Assembly (NCBI RefSeq): GCF_009192775.1
Contig: NZ_VTFX01000001.1
Span: forward strand, 558,001-622,000
Source: Arthrobacter yangruifuii
GTDB taxonomy: Bacteria > Actinomycetota > Actinomycetes > Actinomycetales > Micrococcaceae
DNA: 64,000 nt
Direction of reading: 5' to 3'
Shown: piece by piece, positions 27,046 to 34,571 of the stretch
How positions within the stretch are numbered: the stretch's first letter is position 1
Layout of the letters: each line of letters begins with the position of its first letter
Made by a program: the position numbers and the translations under genes
Notes under the pieces: generated by a model
Told to the model about the DNA's origin: nothing
The model's input: only the letters and a program-made list of their open reading frames with translations
Databases searched by the model: none

Positions 27046-27642
27046 GTGAGTGATCCAACGGAACGGCCCCGGCACAGCCGGCTCTCGCCGCACCGTGAGG
27101 CAGAGATCCTTGCCGAGACCCTTGGCCTGCTCGAGGAAGTCGGTTATGAAGGTCTGGCCATGCCCGCCGTGGCGAAACGCGCCAAATGCAGCACGGCGAC
27201 GATCTATCGTCAGTGGCAGGGCAAGCCGGGCCTGGTGATGGCTGCCCTCAGGTCGCACTCCCAGCTGGGGGAGCCTGTCGATGTGGATACCGGCACCCTG
27301 CGCGGCGACCTGCTTGCCGTCATGGAGCAGATCGCCCACGTGGCGGAATCCGAGATGACGCTTCTCGCGGCCCTCGCCCACGCGTCGATGCGCGATGAAG
27401 CACTCGCGGAGACGATGCGTGAGCAGCTCTCCGCTCCTGCCGGTTCCCCGTTGGACCGGGTTATCGACCGCGCCGTCGAGCGCCGGGAAATCTCCGTTGA
27501 TGCGACCGTTCGGCGGTACTGCCATCATGTGTTCCTGTCGATGCCGCTCGCCAAACACCTGGCGGAGGGGACGTTTCCTGACCGCGAGTATTTGACCGGC
27601 TTCGTCGACACGATTCTGATTCCGGCGCTCTCGCACCGCTGA
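27046..27642 (+). CDS. TetR-family regulator 2 of the island
   Basis: The protein is 198 residues from GTG 27046, placed 8 bp after GAGAGAGG; GTG 27040 would be too close to it. The helix-turn-helix is HREAEILAETLGLLEEVGYE with AVAKRAKCSTATIYRQWQGK. The C-terminal domain differs completely from that of regulator 1. It is probably co-transcribed with regulator 1. The palindrome at 27817-27838, just before the next operon, is a good candidate for its own site, which would give the island two control circuits. Confidence 0.85.
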   Translation: MSDPTERPRHSRLSPHREAEILAETLGLLEEVGYEGLAMPAVAKRAKCSTATIYRQWQGKPGLVMAALRSHSQLGEPVDVDTGTLRGDLLAVMEQIAHVAESEMTLLAALAHASMRDEALAETMREQLSAPAGSPLDRVIDRAVERREISVDATVRRYCHHVFLSMPLAKHLAEGTFPDREYLTGFVDTILIPALSHR

Positions 27643-27816
27643 CACCTCACGCTCCTCCCCCCCCCGGATCGTGGGTGACCGGGGGCTAACAGTCATGCCC
27701 AAAAACCGTGCCGGAACGCACCAGCCTCCACGGCCATCTCCTGCCGCAGGAACGGATTGCGACAGTGTCGGGGGTTGCGCTCCCTGCGGCGTGGCAGTAG
27801 CGTGACCCTCGAGTTG

Positions 27817-27838
27817 ATCGAAACGATGACGTTTCGAT
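27817..27838. promoter_or_regulatory. Palindromic operator ATCGAAACG-N4-CGTTTCGAT
   Basis: A perfect 9-bp inverted repeat with a 4-bp centre, 54 bp before the start of the five-gene operon at 27892. It differs from the ACTG-N7-CAGT sites. The rest of the 249-bp gap has only a C-tract followed by a GC-rich stretch. Confidence 0.65.
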
Positions 27839-27891
27839 TCGCCGCCGCCCCGTAGCGCGGCGCGCCGACAGTCGCAGAGAGGATCCACAGC

Positions 27892-28413
27892 ATGGCTGGA
27901 TTTACCATCACCAATGGCATCGCAGAGATCAGTGATCCCGCGATCTATCAGAACTGGCTCGACAACGAGGAGTTCAAGGCGGCAGTCGCGGCAGATTCCT
28001 CGCCGGAGCGCACCGCGGTCAAGCGCCTGCTCGTCGACTTCGAAGCAGATCTGGCCCGCATCGTCCGTGATGACAAGGTGCAGGAACAGGTCGCCGAGGT
28101 GATGACCCGATATGCCGCCGAAGACTATGTCCAGCACGACCCGAACGCGGCCGGCAACGGACTCGGGAACCTCATCGAGCACTTCCGGCACGTCCCGGCC
28201 GTCGGGATCGTTCCGCCGCCGGTGGTGAGTGTCATTCTCGACGGCGAGGTCGCCTGCCTCATGATGCGCGAGGTCGTGCCGGATCCCGTTGTTCCGGGAG
28301 GGACGTACGAATGGAACATCCTCACTGTGTTCCGCGTGCACAACGGCAAACTGGCGGAGCACTGGAGCACTTTCCGCAAGGCGGTCCCCGGCCGGAATCC
28401 GCTGGGGGACTGA
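27892..28413 (+). CDS. SnoaL-like (NTF2-fold) protein
   Basis: The protein is 173 residues. The C-terminal ~115 residues follow the SnoaL-like pattern of COG4922 (YAAEDYVQHDPNAAGNGLGNLIEHF, then TVFRVHNGKLAEHWSTFRKA). Members are small cone-shaped proteins that serve as cyclases, isomerases or hydratases, and many have no known activity. It is the first gene of an operon behind the 27817 palindrome. The next gene starts 3 bp after its stop. A role on a labile ring-hydroxylation or ring-opening product is plausible but unproven. Confidence 0.8.
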   Translation: MAGFTITNGIAEISDPAIYQNWLDNEEFKAAVAADSSPERTAVKRLLVDFEADLARIVRDDKVQEQVAEVMTRYAAEDYVQHDPNAAGNGLGNLIEHFRHVPAVGIVPPPVVSVILDGEVACLMMREVVPDPVVPGGTYEWNILTVFRVHNGKLAEHWSTFRKAVPGRNPLGD

Positions 28414-28416
28414 CCG

Positions 28417-29028
28417 ATGCCCAAACTGCAGATCATTGTCGGCAGCACTCGCCCCGGCCGCCTCGCCGGACCCATAGCAAAGTGGGCCTTCGAGCGAGCG
28501 GCGGCGGATGGGAGATTCGAGGTAGAGCTCGTCGACATCGCGGAGTATGAACTGCCCGTCCTCGACGAACGCCACCACCCTGTCCTGGGACGCTACGAGC
28601 ATGAGCACACGCAGCGGTGGGCCGCGAAAATCAGGGAAGCGGACGCGTTCATCTTCGTTTCACCGGAGTACAACTACGGGCCGTCGGTCGCCCTGCTGAA
28701 TGCTTTCGACTACCTCGGGCGCGAGTGGATGTATGCTCCCGTCGCCTTCGTCAGCTACGGCGGCATCGCGGGAGGTCTCCGTGCAGTGCAAGTCATGAAA
28801 CAGATCGTCACGACTGTTCGCATGATGCCGCTGCCGGACGGCGTTGTGCTGCCGCTTGTTATGCAGAACTTTGAGGCCGGCGACTTCGTGCCGCCGCCTT
28901 CCGCCCAGGGTGCCGTCACACCGATGCTGACGGAACTGCTGCGGTGGACGCATGCGCTGGCGCCGCTCCGTGCCGAAGGCCCGCCGCCCCCGACGCTGCC
29001 GTCGGGTCCGCCCGCACCCCGCCCCTGA
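28417..29028 (+). CDS. NADPH-dependent FMN reductase (flavodoxin fold)
   Basis: The protein is 203 residues. The FMN-phosphate loop is GSTRPGRLAGPIAKW, and the YNYGPSVALLNAFDYLGREW and VSYGGIAGGLRAVQVMKQ stretches are typical of NAD(P)H-dependent FMN reductases of the SsuE/ArsH type. It can supply reduced flavin to the monooxygenases encoded directly downstream. It carries a Pro-rich tail of about 20 residues (from PPPPTLPSGPPAPRP) not normal for the family. It is the second gene of the operon. Confidence 0.88.
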   Translation: MPKLQIIVGSTRPGRLAGPIAKWAFERAAADGRFEVELVDIAEYELPVLDERHHPVLGRYEHEHTQRWAAKIREADAFIFVSPEYNYGPSVALLNAFDYLGREWMYAPVAFVSYGGIAGGLRAVQVMKQIVTTVRMMPLPDGVVLPLVMQNFEAGDFVPPPSAQGAVTPMLTELLRWTHALAPLRAEGPPPPTLPSGPPAPRP

Positions 29029-29063
29029 TCACGGAAGCCTCAAAGAAGAGATTGGATCCCTCG

Positions 29064-30422
29064 ATGAAGACACCACTCACCATGCCGGCGGCGTATGTTC
29101 CCGGCGGGAACCCGCCCCCGCCGGACGGGCTTCCGGCCGCCAGGGCGAAGTTCCCCGAATCGCCGTATCTGAGTGATGCCGGCCGCCGGATGTGCCACGA
29201 GATTGTCCGGCTCCTTCCGCTGCTGCGCGAACAGGCCGCTGAGGGGGAATCGCTCGGCGCACTCACCCCTGCCACCCTGGAGGCGGTGGACCGCGTCGGC
29301 GCCTTCAAAATAGCGATCCCCACCGAGCTGGGCGGCTACGCACTCGGGGCCCGCGATACTGCGGAGATCGTGAGGACACTCGGCCGGGGCGATGCGGCAG
29401 CCGCCTGGCTGGTCATCGTCTCGAGCGCGACCCGGAACATCCTCGGCTTCGACACGAAAGTCCGCGACGAGGTATTTGCGGGAATCGACGAATGGGTCGG
29501 TCCGCTCGTGTTCGGTGCAACCGTCTTCGCTCCGAAAGTCGGCGACGGCCGCAAGGTCGACGGCGGTTATCAGGTGAAGGGCAAGTGGTCATTTGGCAGC
29601 GGCAGCAAGCACGCTGCCTGGGGCTCGGTCGGATTCGAGTATGACGACCCGGCAAGCGGCGAGCGGCGGCGTGCAATGGGGGTCCTGTCCAGGGACCAGT
29701 ACACGATCGTGGACGACTGGCACGTCATGGGGCTTCAGGCGACCAACTCGAACAGTGTCCGGGCGGACGAGGAGGTCTTCGTCCCCGACTACCGCGTTGT
29801 CCACACGGCTGACCTTCCACGTCTGAGCGATGCCCTTCGCGGAGCGTATTCGGGGTTGGGCTTCAAACACGGCGCGTTCGGGATGATGATCGGCAGCAGC
29901 GGCGCGTTCGCCGCGCTGGCCATCGGGATTGCAGAGGGGGCGCTTGATTCGTTCCTGGCGCAGGCCGCAAAGCGTCCGCCGTTCAATCTGCCCTACCCGA
30001 CTATGTCGGAGATGGCATCAATCCAGGTTGTCGCCGGCAAAGCGCGTGCGGTCATCAACGCGGCGGACGCGGTCCTCGCCCGGCACATGGACGAAGCCGA
30101 CCGGCGGGCGCTCGCGGGAGAAGACTACCTCCCGTCCGAAGAACCCGAAATCACCATGGATCTGGTCCACCTGATCCACCAGTGCCTTCACATGGTGGAC
30201 GGACTCCTCCTCGCCCTCGGCTCGTCTGCGGTTGCGCTCTCGAACCCGCTGCAGCGTGCGGTGCGGGAGATTCATGTCCTGGCCACGCACGGTGCCTTCC
30301 GGATCGATCCGATGGCCGAGATCAACGGGCGGGACCTGTTCGGGCTCCCGCCGTTCCCAATGATGGCGGCCCTCAGCTCTCCGGCGGCCCCGCCTCAAGG
30401 GACGCCCCCGCCGCGGCCGTAG
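29064..30422 (+). CDS. Flavin-dependent monooxygenase, acyl-CoA dehydrogenase fold (group D)
   Basis: A protein of 452 residues from ATG 29064. The ACAD-type N-terminal domain has IPTELGGYALGARDTAEIVRTLGRGD, the beta domain has GGYQVKGKWSFGSGSKHAAW, and the C-terminal bundle ends INGRDLFGLPPFPMMA. It resembles the protein at 24839 over its length, so the two are paralogues. Both ends are Pro-rich (GGNPPPPDG near the start, PPQGTPPPRP at the end). It is third in the operon, after the FMN reductase gene that probably feeds it. The expected reaction is O2- and reduced-flavin-dependent hydroxylation. Confidence 0.8.
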   Translation: MKTPLTMPAAYVPGGNPPPPDGLPAARAKFPESPYLSDAGRRMCHEIVRLLPLLREQAAEGESLGALTPATLEAVDRVGAFKIAIPTELGGYALGARDTAEIVRTLGRGDAAAAWLVIVSSATRNILGFDTKVRDEVFAGIDEWVGPLVFGATVFAPKVGDGRKVDGGYQVKGKWSFGSGSKHAAWGSVGFEYDDPASGERRRAMGVLSRDQYTIVDDWHVMGLQATNSNSVRADEEVFVPDYRVVHTADLPRLSDALRGAYSGLGFKHGAFGMMIGSSGAFAALAIGIAEGALDSFLAQAAKRPPFNLPYPTMSEMASIQVVAGKARAVINAADAVLARHMDEADRRALAGEDYLPSEEPEITMDLVHLIHQCLHMVDGLLLALGSSAVALSNPLQRAVREIHVLATHGAFRIDPMAEINGRDLFGLPPFPMMAALSSPAAPPQGTPPPRP

Positions 30423-30501
30423 CCCTCTCCTCCTGAAGCACCCCTCACCTCTTCTCACCTCACCTTCGCCATATCCCGCCACCAAGAAAAGGTTCCCCGT
30501 C

Positions 30502-31689
30502 ATGTCCCCTCTGCTCACCGCCCCACTCCCTTCCGAACTCCTGTCGAATGCCGAAGCACTGGTTCCCCTGCTGCGGGAGCGCGCGGCCGAGACCGAGGAG
30601 CTTCGCCACCTCCCGGCCGCAACGATTTCCGACTTCGAGAAGGCCGGCCTGTTCAGCGCGATGCTCCCGGCCACACTGGGCGGCTCCCAGATTGACCTCG
30701 TGGAGTTCGTCGACATCGTCCGCACCCTGTCCCGGGGCGACGCCTCGGCCGGGTGGGTCGGTGCGTTCCTCATGTCCCACAATCTCCTGCTCGCCCGTTA
30801 CGGGGCGGAGGCGCAGGCCGACTTCTTCCAGGGCGGTAAGTACGCGCTGGCAGCGGCGGCGGCCACCCCTCCCGGAACAGCGGTGGAGACTGAGGGCGGT
30901 TACCTGATCAGCGGTCGCTGGCGCTTCGCCTCCGCCGTGATGCACGCGCAATGGGTGATGGTCAGCGTGGTCACTCCTGCGGGACCGCTCTCGGTGGCAG
31001 TACCCATCGAGGACGTGACGATCATCGACACCTGGCAGGTCCCCGGCATGAAGGGCACCGGCAGCAACGATGTCATGGCGCAGGACCTCTTCGTTCCCGA
31101 GCACAGGACGATCGAGTTTGGCCTGTTCTCCGCCGACTCGGAGCGGGCCGCTGCCCTGCACCCCGGCTACCCGCTCGCGGCGTACCCCGTCAACCGCATC
31201 CTGCCCGTCATCCAGGCCGCCGTTGCGCTCGGCACCGCGGACGCGGCCCTGGAGCTGTTCCGCACCAACGCGGGCAAGCGTGTCCGCATGCAGACGGGGC
31301 AGCGAATCGTGGATGACCCGCTGGTGCGATCGGCCTACGCCCACGCCTGGGACCTGCTGCACGTCGCAGAGCTGCAGATGAGGGACGCACTCGACATGAC
31401 GGCCGCCATCTACGGACCTGAACACTCGCGGGAGGCCAGCCTGGAGAACCGCGCCGTGATCAATCTGGGCCTCACCGGCGCAGGGACCAAGGCCTTCGCT
31501 GCCGTGGACCTTGTGGTGCGCTCGTCGGGGGCCTCCATTTTCCGCACGGGGGACCCGCTGGAACGCATCTGCAGGGATGTGCAGGTCATTCGCAATCACG
31601 CATCGGCCGACTTCATGACCATGAGTGCCGTTGCCGGCGGTGTCCTCCTCGGACAGGGGCTCGGCGATTTTGTGGAACCCCTGTTCTGA
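30502..31689 (+). CDS. Flavin-dependent monooxygenase, acyl-CoA dehydrogenase fold (group D)
   Basis: The protein is 395 residues, exactly the length of the paralogue at 40089. Shared stretches include LVPLLRERA near the start, VLSRGDASAGW-like TLSRGDASAGW, GGY.ISGRWRF, DTWQVPGMKGTGSND and FRTGDPLERICRDVQVIRNH. The last of these is close to the C-terminal motif of HsaA-like hydroxylases. It is fourth in the operon, 79 bp after the previous gene. The expected role is reduced-flavin-dependent hydroxylation of an aromatic or related ring. Confidence 0.82.
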   Translation: MSPLLTAPLPSELLSNAEALVPLLRERAAETEELRHLPAATISDFEKAGLFSAMLPATLGGSQIDLVEFVDIVRTLSRGDASAGWVGAFLMSHNLLLARYGAEAQADFFQGGKYALAAAAATPPGTAVETEGGYLISGRWRFASAVMHAQWVMVSVVTPAGPLSVAVPIEDVTIIDTWQVPGMKGTGSNDVMAQDLFVPEHRTIEFGLFSADSERAAALHPGYPLAAYPVNRILPVIQAAVALGTADAALELFRTNAGKRVRMQTGQRIVDDPLVRSAYAHAWDLLHVAELQMRDALDMTAAIYGPEHSREASLENRAVINLGLTGAGTKAFAAVDLVVRSSGASIFRTGDPLERICRDVQVIRNHASADFMTMSAVAGGVLLGQGLGDFVEPLF

Positions 31690-31729
31690 TCCATATCGCC
31701 ACTCCATCCCTCCGTCACGAAAGGGCATG

Positions 31730-32386
31730 ATGTCCGAACCTGCAGAGATCGCTCACCGTCTGGAACGCCTCGAAGCCGTTCACGAAATCGAAAACCTCAT
31801 GGGGCGTTATGCGTTCTACCACTCGGCTTATCGGGACGACCTGATTCCACCGCTGTTCGCGGACCGGGAGGATCTGGTCGTGGAGATGCCGTTCGGTACG
31901 TTCACCGGACCGGACGCCGCCCGCAGGGCGTGGGCACCACCACCCGCGAAGGCTCCTGCGCGCGATCTGGCCGGCGAGTACGCCGAGCACCTGCTCACGA
32001 CGCCGGTGGTGGAAGTCGCCCGCGACGGGCGCACTGCCCGGGCGGCGTGGATCTCACCCGGCGCCGAGGCACATCACCTCGGGTGGATTGAAGGCAACCC
32101 GCTGCGCGGGCTCTGGTACTGGGGGCGTTACTCGGCGGACTTCATCCGTGAAGGCGATGCCTGGAAACTCTGGCATTTCAGGCTCTCGGCCACCTTCATT
32201 ACGGACTACAGTGCCAGTTTCACCGATACAGCCGCGCAGCTGAGCCCTCCGCCGCTGCCGCCGGTCGGCGTCGACGGGCCGGATGCCCCGCCACGCGGGC
32301 AGGTACCCTACTCGCCGGTCTGGGACCCCCGTGAACTCGCGCTCGCCCCGGAGCCGTACAGCACCTTTCCCGGCACACCGCAATAA
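31730..32386 (+). CDS. SnoaL/NTF2-fold protein paired with a monooxygenase
   Basis: A protein of 218 residues. I chose ATG 31730 over 31727 because AAAGG stands 5 bp before it. The N-terminal helix (RLERLEAVHEIENLMGRYAF) and the core PGAEAHHLGWIEGNPLRGLWYW mark a SnoaL_4-like fold. The C-terminal arm is Pro-rich and ends WDPRELALAPEPYSTF. The protein at 39394 is a clear paralogue, sharing EYxEHLLxTPVxEV, the HHLGW core and the arm. Each copy lies next to its own group D monooxygenase gene. The activity is unknown; a hydratase or isomerase acting on the hydroxylated product is one possibility. Confidence 0.78.
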   Translation: MSEPAEIAHRLERLEAVHEIENLMGRYAFYHSAYRDDLIPPLFADREDLVVEMPFGTFTGPDAARRAWAPPPAKAPARDLAGEYAEHLLTTPVVEVARDGRTARAAWISPGAEAHHLGWIEGNPLRGLWYWGRYSADFIREGDAWKLWHFRLSATFITDYSASFTDTAAQLSPPPLPPVGVDGPDAPPRGQVPYSPVWDPRELALAPEPYSTFPGTPQ

Positions 32387-32405
32387 ACCCATTGCACTTA
32401 TCTGC

Positions 32406-32420
32406 ACTACACCGTACAGT
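32406..32420. promoter_or_regulatory. Regulon operator site C
   Basis: ACTACACCGTACAGT, 31 bp before the GTG start of the flavin reductase gene. It keeps the ACT and GTACAGT parts of the consensus shared with sites A, B and D. Confidence 0.6.
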
Positions 32421-32450
32421 ACGACTATGAATCTCAATGAGGAGGTACCG

Positions 32451-32951
32451 GTGGATACACAGACAGAAGTTTCCGTAGATCCGCAGGCATTCCGCGCAGC
32501 TATGGGAGCCGTCGCCACGCCCGTCTCCATCGTGACGACCACTCTCGGTGTCCCGCACGGGACAACCGTCAGTGCGTTCGCATCCCTGTCGCTCGATCCG
32601 CCGATGGTCCTCGTGTCGCTTCAGCACGACTCGGACCTGCTCGAGCTGATCGCACGGTCAGGGCGGTTTGGTCTCAACGTCCTGGCCTTCGACCAGGCGG
32701 GGATCGCCTCGACCTTCGCCAGGCGTGGGCTGGACCGTTTCGCCGGTGTGAACTGGGTGATGGATCAGGGATTGCCGCGCATTGACGGCATCGCCTCATG
32801 GGCGGCGTGCCAGGTCGTGGACCTGGTGCGGGCGGGCGATCACACGATCGTGACGGGCCTTGTCGGCGCTGCGGACAGCTTCGACGTTGCCGGCCTCGTT
32901 TACCAGCACCGCCGGTTCGGTCACTTCACCCCGGTGGAGCCGGCGGCCTAA
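32451..32951 (+). CDS. Flavin reductase, HpaC/HsaB family
   Basis: The protein is 166 residues. The fold shows MGAVATPVSIVTTTLGVPHGTTVSAFASLSLDPPMVLVSL, then RFGLNVLAFDQAGIASTFA and a C-terminal QHRRFGHFTP. This is the small reductase partner of two-component flavin monooxygenases; it reduces FMN/FAD with NAD(P)H and releases it. The GTG at 32451 has a strong GAGGAGG 5 bp before it. The in-frame ATG at 32427 is only 6 bp from operator site C and has no ribosome-binding site, so I reject it. It is the likely electron donor for the monooxygenases in the ACTG-N7-CAGT regulon. Confidence 0.9.
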   Translation: MDTQTEVSVDPQAFRAAMGAVATPVSIVTTTLGVPHGTTVSAFASLSLDPPMVLVSLQHDSDLLELIARSGRFGLNVLAFDQAGIASTFARRGLDRFAGVNWVMDQGLPRIDGIASWAACQVVDLVRAGDHTIVTGLVGAADSFDVAGLVYQHRRFGHFTPVEPAA

Positions 32952-33026
32952 GGGCCCTCCTTACAACCGAGCCGTAAGTACAGCAATGAATCGGCTGCAG
33001 CGCAGCCGCCGAGTAAAGGAACAATG

Positions 33027-33716
33027 ATGTCCCAGTCCATCTATGCCACCACGCCGAAACCGCGGCCCATCCGCGCACCAAAGCTCCACCACGCGACCTT
33101 CATGACCATGGAAATCGACCCCATGGTGAAATTCTACGAAGCTGTCTGCGGCCTGCAGCCGATCTTCTACTCGGAGAACGCCGCATGGATGGTCAACGAT
33201 GAGGCGAACCACCGCATTGCACTTCTCCGGATCCCCGGAACGGTCCCGCCGGTGGACAAACCCCACTCGGCCGGAATCCACCACACGGCGTTCGAATACC
33301 CCGACTTCGACTCGTGGCTGGACAACTACGTCCGCCTGCGGGACCAGGACATTCTGCCCGCCTTCAACATGGACCACGGCATGACGATGTCCATGTACTA
33401 CACCGACCCGGACGGGAACGGCATCGAGATCCAGGTGGACAACTTCCATGACTGGGGCAAATCGAGCGAGTGGATGTGGGCCTCGCGCGAGTTCGCGGAG
33501 GACCAGCTCGGACCGCAGTTCGACCCGGACAAGCTGGTTGCCGCCCGCGAGGCGGGGATGGACCACGACGAAATCCACCGCCGCGCGTATGCCGGCGAGT
33601 TCCGTCCCGCCGTCGAGGTTCCCAACCCGTCCTTCCCTGACCGCTGGGCCGAGAAGATCGCGGCGAATCCCGAGCTGCTGCGCGGAGTTCCCTTCCCGCT
33701 CGCTGCGGAGGCCTGA
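33027..33716 (+). CDS. VOC-family extradiol-type dioxygenase
   Basis: The protein is 229 residues. One complete vicinal-oxygen-chelate module carries the expected metal ligands: His21/22 in PKLHHATF, His85/86 in GIHHTAFEY and Glu134 in DPDGNGIEIQV. A C-terminal extension of about 90 residues follows. This fits an Fe(II) ring-cleaving dioxygenase or related VOC enzyme, but it is shorter than classical two-module enzymes such as BphC and HsaC. AAAGGA supports ATG 33027 (an ATG at 33024 is also possible). It is the first gene of a five-gene operon; the next gene starts 3 bp after its stop. Confidence 0.82.
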   Translation: MSQSIYATTPKPRPIRAPKLHHATFMTMEIDPMVKFYEAVCGLQPIFYSENAAWMVNDEANHRIALLRIPGTVPPVDKPHSAGIHHTAFEYPDFDSWLDNYVRLRDQDILPAFNMDHGMTMSMYYTDPDGNGIEIQVDNFHDWGKSSEWMWASREFAEDQLGPQFDPDKLVAAREAGMDHDEIHRRAYAGEFRPAVEVPNPSFPDRWAEKIAANPELLRGVPFPLAAEA

Positions 33717-33719
33717 CAC

Positions 33720-34571
33720 ATGCGTATTGCCAACCTGAACGGCCGTGCCTCCCTCGTGACCGAGGGGGGAGCAGTCGACATTGCCAAAGCCTCCGACGGC
33801 GCTTTCGGCCCTGACCCGATGGATGTCTACGAGCGCTGGAGTGACTTCTCCGCCTGGGCGGCCGAGGCCGCCCTGCCTGCTGGTGTGCCCTTCGAGCCGG
33901 CCGATCTCGGCATCCCGGTCCCGCGGCCGCCGCAGGTGCTTGCCATCGGCGTGAACTACAAGGACCACGCCGCGGAGGCCAACATCCCGGCACCCGAGGA
34001 ACTGATCGTCTTCACGAAGTTCCGCTCCAGCCTCGCAGCGCCCAACGTGCAGGTCGAACTGCCGAGCGACGACGTCGATTACGAAACCGAGATTGTCGTG
34101 GTTATCGGTAAGGAAGGCCACCGGATCGGGAAGGCCGATGCGTGGCAGCACGTGGCCGGCATCGCCGTCGGCCAGGACTACTCGGAGCGCACGGTACAGC
34201 GCCGTCCCCCCGTGCCGCAGTTCTCGATGGGCAAATCGTTCCCGAATTTCGGACCGTTTGGACCGTACGTGGTCACACCGGACGAATTCCCGAACCGTGA
34301 CTCCATCTCGTTCCACGCGGTGCTCGAGCGCCCGGGGGAAGAGGCGATCACCGTTCAGGACGGCGACACGGATCAGCTGTTCTTTCCGATTGACGAGAGC
34401 ATCCACCGGCTCTCACAGATTGTGACGCTGCTGCCCGGGGACATTATCTTCACGGGCACGCCGGCGGGCGTGGGACTTTCGCGCGGGATCCTGATGCGGC
34501 CGGGCTATCGCCTCACCAGCACCCTCGACGGCTTCGGCTCGTTCACGAACGAGTTCACCGCGGCATCGTGA
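33720..34571 (+). CDS. Fumarylacetoacetate hydrolase family protein
   Basis: The protein is 283 residues. The C-terminal FAH fold shows VLAIGVNYKDHAAEA, the metal-binding DVDYETEIVVVIG, GQDYSERTVQRR, FGPFGPYVVTPDE and IIFTGTPAGVGLSRG. Members hydrolyse or decarboxylate 1,3-diketo or 2-keto acids made by ring cleavage (fumarylacetoacetate, fumarylpyruvate, acylpyruvates, 2-hydroxyhepta-2,4-dienedioate). Because the next gene encodes an acetoacetyl-CoA synthetase, a reaction releasing acetoacetate or a close 3-keto acid is favoured. Its stop overlaps the next start by 4 bp. Confidence 0.88.
   Translation: MRIANLNGRASLVTEGGAVDIAKASDGAFGPDPMDVYERWSDFSAWAAEAALPAGVPFEPADLGIPVPRPPQVLAIGVNYKDHAAEANIPAPEELIVFTKFRSSLAAPNVQVELPSDDVDYETEIVVVIGKEGHRIGKADAWQHVAGIAVGQDYSERTVQRRPPVPQFSMGKSFPNFGPFGPYVVTPDEFPNRDSISFHAVLERPGEEAITVQDGDTDQLFFPIDESIHRLSQIVTLLPGDIIFTGTPAGVGLSRGILMRPGYRLTSTLDGFGSFTNEFTAAS

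Noticed and set aside
27650-27690. C-tract and G-rich stretch after TetR 2 as a terminator
   Set aside because: The stem is short and imperfect and has no T tract, so it cannot be called a Rho-independent terminator with confidence.
26977-28608. A 543-codon minus-strand frame across the TetR 2 / SnoaL region
   Set aside because: It is antisense to three supported genes and crosses the 27817 operator. No domain is visible.
32970-32995. A possible fifth regulon operator before the VOC dioxygenase gene
   Set aside because: Only GTACAG of the invariant half is present and the ACT half is missing. The match is too weak to count.
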